This document shows, one piece after another, positions 34,449 through 42,783 of a DNA stretch of 64,000 bases. Below the pieces are notes generated by a model that did not search any database, was not told where the DNA came from, and saw only the letters and a list, made by a program, of their open reading frames with translations. Made by a program: the position numbers and the translations under genes. This DNA is from Scopulibacillus_A cellulosilyticus. Its GTDB lineage: Bacteria; Bacillota; Bacilli; Bacillales; Sporolactobacillaceae. Every line of letters begins with the position of its first letter. Positions within the stretch are counted from its first letter, which is position 1. The DNA lies in contig NZ_JBHTCO010000004.1 of the NCBI RefSeq assembly GCF_042665295.1, positions 248,001 to 312,000 on the forward strand, given 5' to 3'.

Positions 34449-35789
34449 ATGAGTACTAATTTGAAGGGAACCCCAGGTGTTGGCAAGGAAACCAGGACTC
34501 TAATTAACGGCAAGAAAACGAGTGTCCGCTGGAAAATTTCTATTCTGATGTGGGCGGCTATTGCTATTAACTACTTGGATCGTGCTAATTTATCAGCAGC
34601 CACCCCGGCGATGATGAAGGATCTCCATATTAATACGGCCGAGATGGGAGTCGTCATGTCTGCATTTTTTTGGTCATATATGTTATTTCAAATTCCTTCC
34701 GGTTGGCTTGCCGACAAAGTGGGCCAGCGGATTAGCTTGGGTTTGGCGGTTGGCTGGTGGTCTGTTGCCACTGCATTGACAGCAGCAGCCAGAGGGGTAG
34801 GCTCGCTGATCGGACTTCGCGTACTGCTTGGTATAGGGGAAGCGGGCGCCTATCCGAGTAACAGCGGTGTAACAGCCAAATGGTTTCCCGATAAGGAAAG
34901 GGGAAAGGTATCCGCCTTTTTTGACAGCGGTTCCAAGGTGGGGACAGCGCTTGCGATGCCGTTAATTGTTTGGATTATTTCGCAATTCGGTTGGCAAGCA
35001 TCATTTATTTTCTCGGGGTTATTAGGAATTATTTGGATGGCCATATGGATCTGGTATTATCGTGATCCGGAAAAACACAGATATGTGAATCAGGCTGAGC
35101 TCCGTTATATACGTGACGGCCAGGCTAAAAAGGATGGACTGGACAAAGGGCAGCCCCTTAAATGGTATCAGTTATTTCGTTACCGTAATATTTGGGCCAT
35201 GTGTGTCGGTTTCTTTACGCTTAACTACGCGATTTACTTTTTCATTACTTGGTTCCCAACGTACTTAGTAGAAGCCCGTGGAATGGATGTTATGAAAATG
35301 GGTTTTGTGGCTATGATTCCTCCGCTTGCAGGTATGATCGCTGAATGGTTTGGCGGATGGCTCATGGATTACTTATATCATAAACGCGGTTTATCGTTAA
35401 CTGCATCCCGTAAAATTAATTTAGTCGGCGGCATGATACTGGCAACATCCATTGCCCTTGCCAGTTTAGTAACTTCTGCAGCTATGTCCGTTGCCTTACT
35501 GGCCATTTCATACGCTGGACTGGCAATCGCAGCATCCGCTATTTGGTCCTTGCCGGGCGACGTTGCACCCCAAAATATGACTTCCACAGTTGGCGGTGTG
35601 CAAAACTGTGCGTCAAATATCGGCGGCATCTTAGGTCCGATAATTACGGGTTTTGTTGTAGCGTCGACAGGTTCTTTTATTCCAGCCTTGTTAGTATCAG
35701 GGGCTGCCACGCTGATCGGGGCTGCAACATATCTCTTTTGGCTGGGTAAGGTTAAACCGATAAAATCAGAAAAGACAGCAGAAGACTAA
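34449..35789 (+). CDS. MFS transporter, ACS family
   Basis: A 446-residue transporter with about 12 membrane segments. NYLDRANLSAATPAM and SGWLADKVGQR place it in the ACS family with hexuronate and glucarate permeases. GGAGGCG precedes the ATG. It is first in an operon with both halves of a UxaA-type dehydratase and a keto-deoxy-acid aldolase, under a sigma-A promoter with two operator palindromes. It probably imports the altronate- or galactarate-like acid that these enzymes use. Confidence 0.87.
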   Translation: MSTNLKGTPGVGKETRTLINGKKTSVRWKISILMWAAIAINYLDRANLSAATPAMMKDLHINTAEMGVVMSAFFWSYMLFQIPSGWLADKVGQRISLGLAVGWWSVATALTAAARGVGSLIGLRVLLGIGEAGAYPSNSGVTAKWFPDKERGKVSAFFDSGSKVGTALAMPLIVWIISQFGWQASFIFSGLLGIIWMAIWIWYYRDPEKHRYVNQAELRYIRDGQAKKDGLDKGQPLKWYQLFRYRNIWAMCVGFFTLNYAIYFFITWFPTYLVEARGMDVMKMGFVAMIPPLAGMIAEWFGGWLMDYLYHKRGLSLTASRKINLVGGMILATSIALASLVTSAAMSVALLAISYAGLAIAASAIWSLPGDVAPQNMTSTVGGVQNCASNIGGILGPIITGFVVASTGSFIPALLVSGAATLIGAATYLFWLGKVKPIKSEKTAED

Positions 35790-35854
35790 GTCATCCTCAA
35801 GGTTTTTTATCAGAAAATTTATACCATTATTACTTGGAGGTGGATTTTTACAAA

Positions 35855-36160
35855 ATGGAAGAAACGTTTAAAACATTGATGCTAAACCCCAAAGATCTGG
35901 TCGCGGTAGCTCTCGAACAGATACCGGAGGGGGCAACTGTGAGGGTAAAATGTGATGATTTTTCACAAGATATTTGTTTAAAAGAGACGATCAAATTTGG
36001 CCATAAGTTTGCTGTTAAATCAATAGCAAAAGGACAGGACATTATAAAATACGGTGAAGTGATAGGGAAAGCAAGTGAATCCATTGAGGCAGGGCGTCAT
36101 GTGCACGTCCATAATCTTGAAGGCAAACGCGGAAGAGGGGATATCATTGGCGCAAATTGA
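35855..36160 (+). CDS. UxaA-type dehydratase, small (SAF domain) subunit
   Basis: A 101-residue protein that equals the N-terminal SAF domain of altronate dehydratase UxaA (LMLNPKDLVAVALEQIPEGATV, GHKFAVKSIAKGQDIIKYGEVIGKA, GRHVHVHNLEGKRGRG). ATG 35855 is taken because GGAGGTGG lies 11 bases upstream; a TTG at 35834 lies before that site. In E. coli UxaA the domain is fused to the catalytic part. Here it is separate and overlaps the catalytic subunit gene by 14 bases. SAF subunits help form the active site. A sulfolactate sulfo-lyase (SuyA-like) role is an alternative. Confidence 0.85.
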   Translation: MEETFKTLMLNPKDLVAVALEQIPEGATVRVKCDDFSQDICLKETIKFGHKFAVKSIAKGQDIIKYGEVIGKASESIEAGRHVHVHNLEGKRGRGDIIGAN

Positions 36161-37325
36161 GAACTTAGAATTATTAGGATACAGAAGACCGGACGGAAGA
36201 GTCGGCATCAGGAACCATGTCCTGATTCTGCCGACGATTACTTGTGCGGCGCAAACAGCTCAACGAATTACAGATCTTGTTGACGGGACTGTGTCTTTCA
36301 TTCATCAGCATGGCTGTGCACAAGTAGGGGCAGATTACGATCAAACGTTTCGAACCTATGTCGGAATGGGGGCAAATCCAAATGTTTATGGTGTTGTTGT
36401 TCTAGGATTAGGCTGTGAAACCTTGCAAGCTATGAAAATAGCCGGACAAATAAAGAAGCAAACCGGGAAACCAGTTGAACTTGTTTCTATCCAAGAGCAT
36501 GGCGGAACATTGGATGCGATAGCAAAGGGCGCAAAAATAGCTGCTAAAATGGTGCAGGAAGCCTCTATGGAAAAGCGGGTCCCATTTGATTTCAGCGAAT
36601 TAATTGTCGGGACGGAATGCGGAGGTTCTGACGCCTGCTCGGGATTATCAGCAAATCCGGCGGTTGGCGAAGTCAGTGATATGATCGTTGACCGCGGCGG
36701 AACCGCGATATTGGCTGAAACGACTGAACTTATTGGCGCGGAACATCTGCTTGCCGAGCGTGCGGCAGATGATCAGGTGGCAAAACGGGTCTACGAAGTG
36801 ATTGAAGCAATGGAACACAGATCTATAGAAATGGGCGTTGATATTCGAACGGGTAATCCAAGTCCGGGAAATATCGAGGGCGGCTTAAGCTCGCTTGAAG
36901 AAAAGTCACTTGGTGCAGCCAAAAAAGCGGGCAGCCGGCCACTGCAGGAATTGGTAGATTATGCTGAAGTGCCAAAGAAAAAAGGTTTGGTCTGGATGGA
37001 TACGCCTGGCCATGATATTGAACAATTGACAGGAATGGTTGCCGGCGGTGCTCAGATTGTGTTGTTTACGAGCGGGAGAGGTACACCGACAGGATCGCCG
37101 ATAGCCCCAACGATCAAGATATCTACAAATACCGCGATGTATGAAAGAATGTTCGATAATATGGATATTAATGCCGGAACGATCATTGACGGTATAGAAA
37201 CTCCTAAAGACGTCGGCAAAAGGATTTTAGGGGAAATAGCTCTGACTTGTTCTGGTAAGAAAACGAAAGCGGAAATTCTAAAACAGCATGATTTCGGCAT
37301 TTGGCGAATCGGGCCGACATTTTAA
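36147..37325 (+). CDS. UxaA-type altronate/galactarate dehydratase, catalytic subunit
   Basis: A 392-residue protein from TTG 36147, preceded by AGAGGGG inside the end of the SAF gene. GYRRPDGRVGIRNHVLILPTITCAAQ, QHGCAQVGADYDQTFR, GTECGGSDACSGLSANPAVG and TSGRGTPTGSPIAPTIK are conserved in UxaA and galactarate dehydratase. Conserved Cys and His residues fit the metal site. It should dehydrate a hexonate or hexarate to a 2-keto-3-deoxy acid, which the aldolase of the next gene could split. The stereochemistry of the substrate cannot be read; D-altronate and a pentonate are both possible. Confidence 0.85.
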   Translation: MAQIENLELLGYRRPDGRVGIRNHVLILPTITCAAQTAQRITDLVDGTVSFIHQHGCAQVGADYDQTFRTYVGMGANPNVYGVVVLGLGCETLQAMKIAGQIKKQTGKPVELVSIQEHGGTLDAIAKGAKIAAKMVQEASMEKRVPFDFSELIVGTECGGSDACSGLSANPAVGEVSDMIVDRGGTAILAETTELIGAEHLLAERAADDQVAKRVYEVIEAMEHRSIEMGVDIRTGNPSPGNIEGGLSSLEEKSLGAAKKAGSRPLQELVDYAEVPKKKGLVWMDTPGHDIEQLTGMVAGGAQIVLFTSGRGTPTGSPIAPTIKISTNTAMYERMFDNMDINAGTIIDGIETPKDVGKRILGEIALTCSGKKTKAEILKQHDFGIWRIGPTF

Positions 37326-37360
37326 TTAATTTTATTTAGAGAAAAAAGGAGTGAGGGGAA

Positions 37361-38263
37361 ATGACAGTTAGTTTTAGAGGAATCATCCCGCCGGTTTGTA
37401 CAGTATTCGATGAAAATGGCAAACTTGATCGAACGGGAATGGGGAATTTAATAGATTTCCTGATTGATTCAGGTGTAAATGGTTTGCTTTTTCTCGGGAG
37501 CAGCGGTGAATTCAGTCAAATTTCGGCAGAAGAAAGAAAAGAAATTGCCGCTTTTGCAGTAAATTACGTTAATGGCAGACTTCCGGTTTTAATTGGAACC
37601 GGAAGTTTGGGTACCAGAGAAGCTGTTCAGCTAACAAAGCATGCTGAAGATATAGGTGCTGATGGCGTTCTTGTAGTAAATCCTTATTACTGGCCTTTGT
37701 CAGAGGAGAACTTGCTTAATCATTACATATCCATCGCTGATTCTGTACAGCTGCCTATATTGCTGTATAACTTCCCTGAACTTACCGGACAAGACTTAAG
37801 CCCGGATTTTGTACTTAAATTAGTTGACAGATGCTCAAGAATTGCCGGTATTAAAGAAACGATTGATCAAGCTGGACATATAAGGGAAATGATTTTAAAA
37901 GTGAAAAGCAAGCACCCTGATTTTGCCGTATTTTCAGGTTATGACGACCATTTATTCAACACACTCGCGCTTGGCGGAGACGGAGCGATTCCGGGAACGG
38001 CAAATTTTGCCCCTGAACTGGCAACAGGCATTTATCAGGCATTTCAAGATAATGATATGGAACAAGCCGTCCAACTTCACAGACGTTTAGCCTATTTACC
38101 GCTTCTATTCAAACTGGACTCCCCTTTTATGAATGTCATTAAAGAAGCGGCGAAGTTAAGGGGAGTTGACATAGGAACGCACGTCCTTCCCCCGGGAAAA
38201 CAACTCACAAGGGATAAAAAGGGCGAAATTGAAAAAATCTTAAAGCAGGCATTGCTGCTGTAA
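37361..38263 (+). CDS. 2-keto-3-deoxy-acid aldolase, YagE/YjhH type (DHDPS fold)
   Basis: A 300-residue Schiff-base aldolase that follows E. coli YagE/YjhH closely: FRGIIPPVCTVFDENGKLD, LGSSGEFSQISAEERK, VVNPYYWPLSEENL, YNFPELTGQDLSP, GYDDHLFNTLALGGDGAI, STHVLPP-like GTHVLPPGK. Lys165 in GIKET forms the Schiff base and Tyr136 in LYNFP is the catalytic tyrosine. YagE/YjhH cleave 2-keto-3-deoxy-xylonate or -gluconate to pyruvate and glycolaldehyde or glyceraldehyde. As the last enzyme of the 34449 operon it is the likely carbon exit of the pathway. Confidence 0.9.
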   Translation: MTVSFRGIIPPVCTVFDENGKLDRTGMGNLIDFLIDSGVNGLLFLGSSGEFSQISAEERKEIAAFAVNYVNGRLPVLIGTGSLGTREAVQLTKHAEDIGADGVLVVNPYYWPLSEENLLNHYISIADSVQLPILLYNFPELTGQDLSPDFVLKLVDRCSRIAGIKETIDQAGHIREMILKVKSKHPDFAVFSGYDDHLFNTLALGGDGAIPGTANFAPELATGIYQAFQDNDMEQAVQLHRRLAYLPLLFKLDSPFMNVIKEAAKLRGVDIGTHVLPPGKQLTRDKKGEIEKILKQALLL

Positions 38264-38296
38264 GACAAGGCGGGACATTTTTCCGCCTTTGTCTTA
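38261..38296. terminator. Long hairpin after the aldolase
   Basis: TAAGACAAGGCGG (38261) pairs with CCGCC-T-TTGTCTTA (to 38296). There is no T run after it, so termination is likely but less certain. Confidence 0.6.
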
Positions 38297-38387
38297 CGTA
38301 CTCGGTCAGTTAATCAGTCTGCATGGTCCTATAAGCTTGTCGATAAGCCGATGTTTCACATTACTTTAAAAAGTGAGGTAACGAATA

Positions 38388-39689
38388 GTGGATCATAAGG
38401 TTCCCCAAGGACGTTGGTTTCGGATTATTCCCCCGGCAATTTTAGTTTATATTGTTGCTTTTATGGATCGCACAAATATAGGGTTTGCCATGGCAGGCGG
38501 TATGGATAAAGAGCTTGGTATGACAGCTGCCTTTTCGGGCCTTGCCGCTGGCATCTTTTTTATTGGCTATATGGTTCTTCAAGTGCCCGGCGGTTTAATT
38601 GCTGAAAGAGGCAGTGCCAAAAAATTTATCGCCTGGTCAATTGTTGGGTGGGGATTATTAGCAACCATTTCAGGGTTTGTCCAGAACCCGATACAATTGT
38701 TGATCGTACGCTTTTTCTTAGGAGTAGCTGAAGGCGGTGTATGGCCGGCTATTTTAGTAATCATCAGTAAATGGTTTCCAAATGAAGAACGCGGCCGGGC
38801 AAATGCCTTTTTCATCATGAACATTGCTATTGCTTCAATTATTACCGGACCGTTATCAGGGTGGATTTTAACCCAGTGGGATTGGCGAATGGTTTTTATA
38901 ATAGAAGGGATTATTTCGCTGGCCCTTATTGCTGTTTGGCTGCCTTTAATCAGTGATTGTCCGGAGACGGCAAAATGGATTTCCAAAGAAGAACTTGATT
39001 ATTTGAACAAGAAGTTTCAAGAAGAACGAGAGGCGAGACAGGCCAATCTGCAAACAAATACCTCATTTAAAGAAATTTTTAAAATGGCGAACACATGGAA
39101 GTTAATTCTTATCTATTTTTGCTATCAAACGGGGATATACGGGTTTTCATTATGGCTCCCGACTATCATTAAGGGACTGACACACACTGGCATGGGAAAT
39201 GTAGGCTTTTTATCGACCCTTCCTTATATAGGAACAATTGTTGGTCTCTATATCTTTGCTGTTTTATCAGACAGAAGCAGGAATCGTAAACTTTATACGG
39301 CCTTGCCGTTGCTGGGATTTTCAATATGTTTGCTTCTTTCGGTTCAATTTGAAAGCAAAATTTGGTTAGCTTTTGCGTTCCTTATTGGCTGCGGTGTATT
39401 TCTGCAAGCGGCAAGCAGCATTTTTTGGACCATTCCTCCCCTTCTTTTTGAAGCTGATGCTGCGGGAGGAGCACGGGGTATCATTAATGCGCTTGGGAAT
39501 TTAGGCGGATTTTTGGGACCATATATCGTTGGGCTGTTAACTTCAAATTACAGTCAAGGTGCAGGGACTTACGGGTTAGTCTTTTTCCTTCTCATTGGCT
39601 TTATCCTTACTTTACTTCTTCCTTCAGTAACATCGGGGGTAAATGTTAAAGAAAAGGGAATTGACTCAGAAACTGCAATTCAAAAATAA
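38388..39689 (+). CDS. MFS transporter, tartrate/phthalate-type ACS member
   Basis: A 433-residue transporter with about 12 membrane segments. FMDRTNIGFAMAGGMDKELGMT and MVLQVPGGLIAERGSAKKFIA are closest in style to TtuB-like tartrate and NicT-like permeases, a different branch from the other three MFS proteins here. GTG 38388 follows GAGGT. It is downstream of the aldolase but separated by a hairpin and a 124-base gap, so it may be its own unit. Likely substrate: a dicarboxylic or hydroxy acid. Confidence 0.85.
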   Translation: MDHKVPQGRWFRIIPPAILVYIVAFMDRTNIGFAMAGGMDKELGMTAAFSGLAAGIFFIGYMVLQVPGGLIAERGSAKKFIAWSIVGWGLLATISGFVQNPIQLLIVRFFLGVAEGGVWPAILVIISKWFPNEERGRANAFFIMNIAIASIITGPLSGWILTQWDWRMVFIIEGIISLALIAVWLPLISDCPETAKWISKEELDYLNKKFQEEREARQANLQTNTSFKEIFKMANTWKLILIYFCYQTGIYGFSLWLPTIIKGLTHTGMGNVGFLSTLPYIGTIVGLYIFAVLSDRSRNRKLYTALPLLGFSICLLLSVQFESKIWLAFAFLIGCGVFLQAASSIFWTIPPLLFEADAAGGARGIINALGNLGGFLGPYIVGLLTSNYSQGAGTYGLVFFLLIGFILTLLLPSVTSGVNVKEKGIDSETAIQK

Positions 39690-39712
39690 TAAAATAATGG
39701 AATTTTGTAAAA

Positions 39713-39740
39713 ATGCTGCAGCTAAAAAGGGCTGCAGCAT
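39713..39740. terminator. Terminator hairpin between convergent genes
   Basis: ATGCTGCAGC (39713-39722), eight-base loop, GCTGCAGCAT (39731-39740): perfect 10-bp stem. Flanking T and A residues are sparse. Confidence 0.65.
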
Positions 39741-39801
39741 GCTTTATGTCCTCCAATAATACTTTTACATTTATTCTGTCTCACAAGGTCTCATGGTTTA
39801 T

Positions 39802-41148
39802 TTATCCGCTGGCTGAATCATCGTAACTAAATTCCGGCGGCCTGACTCTGAAAAATTTAGTTAAATATAAAAGATAAATCAACCCAACGCCAGCCCAAAT
39901 GATACCGACGATTTTAGCTGTGGTCTCTAAATTAAACCATAAGTAAATGTTAAAGATTAACCCTAACAACGGCAGAATGAATGTACTAATTAATGATCTG
40001 GCGGTTAATTTTTCTTTATGTTTAAGATAATAAGCAATAACCGACAAATTAACAAATGTAAAAGCGGTAAAGGCGCCAAAATTAATCAATGATGTTGCTT
40101 TAGTCAAATCAAGGAACATAGCCGGCAACGCCAAAACGCCGACCAGTAAAATATTAAAAATCGGAATACCCGTACGCGGCTGGATATAACCGAAAAACTT
40201 CTTCGGTAAAACACCGTCTCGTCCCATTGCATATAATAAACGCGATGCACTCATTTGCTGAGTGATACCGCAGGCTAAGACGGCAACCACATAACCGGCA
40301 ATAAAAATAGATTGGAAGAAAGCTCCGCCTACAAATTTAGCAATTTCCGGGGAAGCGCCGGCAATATTTTTTATAACTGAAACATCAGGGAACAAAGCTT
40401 GCATAAAATAAGTGACTAAAGTAAAGAAAACACCCGCAATCAAAGCGATAATAAAGATCCCCCTGGGTATGTTTTTCTTCGGTTGAACTGTCTCTTCAGA
40501 CAATGTAGTAACAGCATCAAAACCAAGAAATGATATAGCTAAAATAGAGGCGCCTGTGAAAATGGCCGGAATTGACATATGATTTGTGTAAAATGGCGCC
40601 ATTGAAAACACGTGTCCGAAATCACCGTAAACAATTTTTCTAATCGTCAAAATAACAAAAACAGCTGCTACTAAAAACTCGATAATGACCATAAGATAAT
40701 TAACGATGACCGCCAGCTTGACACCAACAACATTAAGGACAGTAGTTATGATAATCGTAGCTAAAATCCAAACCCATGAAGGAACATTTGGAAATCCCGA
40801 AGAAAGATAAATGCTTGAAAGCAATGCATTAATCATAGGAAGAAAAAGGTAGTCAAGTAAAGCTGCCCATCCGACAAGAAAGCCGAGGTGGGCATTCATC
40901 GTCTTTCTCGTATATGTATAGGCTGAACCGGCTGAAGGGTAGATTTTAGACATTTTACCGTAACTATAGGCTGTAAACAGAATGGCTATGGTTATAAAGA
41001 TATAAGCAATAGGCACGTGACCGTTTGTTGCTTCGGAAACAATTCCAAACGTATCAAAGACAGCTAAAGGTGACATGTACGCCAAACCGATAAAGACAAT
41101 ATGTCTTAATTTTAAGGAACGATTTAGTTTTCCGTTACTTTCAGTCAT
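39802..41148 (-). CDS. PuuP-like permease, partner of agmatine deiminase
   Basis: APC permease of 448 residues with about 12 membrane segments and the PuuP landmarks LNRSLKLRHIVFIGLAYMSP, AGSAYTYTRKTMNAHLGF, SFLGFDAVTTLSEET and LLYAMGRDGVLPKK. It resembles the 956 and left-edge copies more than the 9428 copy. AAGGGG lies before ATG 41148. It follows agmatine deiminase on the minus strand by 166 bases without a visible terminator, so it is probably in the same sigma-54-driven operon. Agmatine or putrescine is the inferred substrate. Confidence 0.88.
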   Translation of the reverse strand: MTESNGKLNRSLKLRHIVFIGLAYMSPLAVFDTFGIVSEATNGHVPIAYIFITIAILFTAYSYGKMSKIYPSAGSAYTYTRKTMNAHLGFLVGWAALLDYLFLPMINALLSSIYLSSGFPNVPSWVWILATIIITTVLNVVGVKLAVIVNYLMVIIEFLVAAVFVILTIRKIVYGDFGHVFSMAPFYTNHMSIPAIFTGASILAISFLGFDAVTTLSEETVQPKKNIPRGIFIIALIAGVFFTLVTYFMQALFPDVSVIKNIAGASPEIAKFVGGAFFQSIFIAGYVVAVLACGITQQMSASRLLYAMGRDGVLPKKFFGYIQPRTGIPIFNILLVGVLALPAMFLDLTKATSLINFGAFTAFTFVNLSVIAYYLKHKEKLTARSLISTFILPLLGLIFNIYLWFNLETTAKIVGIIWAGVGLIYLLYLTKFFRVRPPEFSYDDSASG

Positions 41149-41314
41149 ACTTTTTCCCCTTTTCTTAATCAGGACTTTTCCATATTTTAAAAGTAATGAA
41201 GAATTCCGCCGTTCACCTCCTTCTGGAAAGCCAATTGACTTAATGTGTAATTTTATCTAATGAGTGATTCTGTTTCATAATAAGGATCATCTAATATTTA
41301 ATAGCGGGAAGCAT

Positions 41315-42415
41315 TTAAGGCCTTGGCTGGGCTAACGTCATGCAGTGAATATTGCCGCCGCTTAAAGACCATTCTTTTGTCGGCAAACCAATAACCTTTC
41401 TGTCAGGCATAATTTCCTGATATTTATTAATGGCTTCTTGATCACGAGGATCATTAAATAATGGCACTAAAAAAGCACCGTTAACGAAAAATCCATTGAT
41501 ATAAGTGACTGCTAATGGCTGATTTGCTTCACGGGGGGCGGCATCGGCAACAACATCAAAACCATTATTTTCTTCTTCTGTTATATAAATGATTTCCGGT
41601 ATGTGTATTTTATGAATCTCGAATTTTCTTCCTTTCGCATCGGTTTCTCTACTCAAGATATCATAAGCTTCTTTGAATACTGGATACTGAGGGTGATTGA
41701 TATCATCGACCCATGAAAGCGCAATGACGCCCGGTCTGACGAAAAAACAAATGTCGTCGATATGACCATCTGTTTCATCATACAGCATGCCTCTTTTAAT
41801 CCAGATGACTTTGTCCAAACCAAGGTATTCTTTGCAATTTCTCTCTACTTCTTCTTTTGACATATGTCCATTTCGGTTCGGGTTCAGATTACATTGTTCT
41901 GTCAAAATGACAGTGCCTTCACCATCTACTTGTGTTGCGCCGCCTTCAAGGATAAAATGTCTTGCGTCATAAGAATCCATATTTTCAAGTTCAAATAGTT
42001 TTTGTGCAAATTGCTTATCTAAGTCCCAAGGAAAATAGAGTCCTTCTTCTAATCCTCCATAGGCATTAAATCCAAACTGAACGCCTCTCATTTCTCCTTT
42101 ATCGTTGATCACGTAAAAAGCGCCTTTGTCTTGAACCCATGCTTCGTTTGTTGACATTTCTATCACGCGAACTTTTTCCGATAGTCTGGCTCTTGCATTT
42201 TCATATTGGGCCGCTGAACAGATGACAGTCATTTCTTCATACTCGGCAATTGTATTTGCGACAATAGTACATACCTCTTGTGCAGGCTTTCCGCCATTTC
42301 TAAAAGCAAAGCCTTTTTCCGGCCAAATGATTATTGACCCCTTATGCGGTTCAAATTCCCCCGGTACTCTAAAACCATCTTTTTTAGGTGTAGTGTGTTT
42401 AATAACTCTCGCCAT
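41315..42415 (-). CDS. aguA: Agmatine deiminase
   Basis: A 366-residue guanidino-modifying enzyme of the peptidyl-arginine-deiminase fold. Agmatine and water give N-carbamoylputrescine and ammonia. FVLEGGATQVDGEGTV-like segments (LEGGATQVDGEGT), TDGHIDDICFF (catalytic Glu/His/Asp region) and the C-terminal SGGNIHCMT with Cys358 as nucleophile are visible; AguA enzymes carry Cys at about 357. GGAGAATC lies before the ATG. A sigma-54 promoter on this strand at 42593-42578 and activator palindromes upstream show regulated use of agmatine. No clear dedicated N-carbamoylputrescine amidase lies next to it; the nitrilase-like protein at 58969 is the only candidate here. Confidence 0.92.
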   Translation of the reverse strand: MARVIKHTTPKKDGFRVPGEFEPHKGSIIIWPEKGFAFRNGGKPAQEVCTIVANTIAEYEEMTVICSAAQYENARARLSEKVRVIEMSTNEAWVQDKGAFYVINDKGEMRGVQFGFNAYGGLEEGLYFPWDLDKQFAQKLFELENMDSYDARHFILEGGATQVDGEGTVILTEQCNLNPNRNGHMSKEEVERNCKEYLGLDKVIWIKRGMLYDETDGHIDDICFFVRPGVIALSWVDDINHPQYPVFKEAYDILSRETDAKGRKFEIHKIHIPEIIYITEEENNGFDVVADAAPREANQPLAVTYINGFFVNGAFLVPLFNDPRDQEAINKYQEIMPDRKVIGLPTKEWSLSGGNIHCMTLAQPRP

Positions 42416-42577
42416 TTTGATTCTCCTCTTTTCATTTAATAGATTTTTAGCACTTGTTTTAGGTTTAGATTATTAGTTAATGAGATTTACACCTTTAAAT
42501 AAATGAGATTAAAGCGGTTTCTAAACTAACATATCTGCCTCCAATGACATTTTAAATATTGATCTTACCTAAGATGT

Positions 42578-42593
42578 TGCAATTTCTGTGCCA
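42578..42593 (-). promoter_or_regulatory. Sigma-54 promoter of agmatine deiminase (minus strand)
   Basis: Read on the minus strand: TGGCAC (42593-42588), five bases, TTGCA (42582-42578). Exact consensus; the leader to the start codon is about 150 bases. Confidence 0.88.
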
Positions 42594-42646
42594 TAAGCTA
42601 AATTCCTAGTTATGAGGGACATTTAGGCTATTAACAAATAAACGTT

Positions 42647-42662
42647 TATACAGTTTTGTATA
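42647..42662. promoter_or_regulatory. Candidate enhancer site TATAC-N6-GTATA, copy 1
   Basis: TATAC, six bases, GTATA; 54 bp upstream of the -24 element of the agmatine deiminase promoter. Confidence 0.7.
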
Positions 42663-42702
42663 GGCATAATACGGACAGGCAGTAAAATGACTGTTTAATA
42701 CT

Positions 42703-42718
42703 TATACGTTTTTGTATA
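42703..42718. promoter_or_regulatory. Candidate enhancer site TATAC-N6-GTATA, copy 2
   Basis: A second copy exactly 56 bp from the first. A weaker third copy (TATTT-N6-GTATA) is at 42725-42740, 22 bp further, just before the activator gene. All lie in the divergent region, as expected for an activator that also controls itself. The rest of the 368-base gap holds no gene. Confidence 0.7.
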
Positions 42719-42783
42719 AATAGTTATTTAGTTCTGTATAATCTGAACTTATATGATAAAATATTTCTAAAGGAGAGAGTCAA

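Noticed and set aside
35855..37325. SuyAB sulfolactate sulfo-lyase instead of UxaA
   Set aside because: Not excluded by sequence, but the YagE-type aldolase and ACS sugar-acid transporter in the same operon favour a sugar-acid dehydratase.
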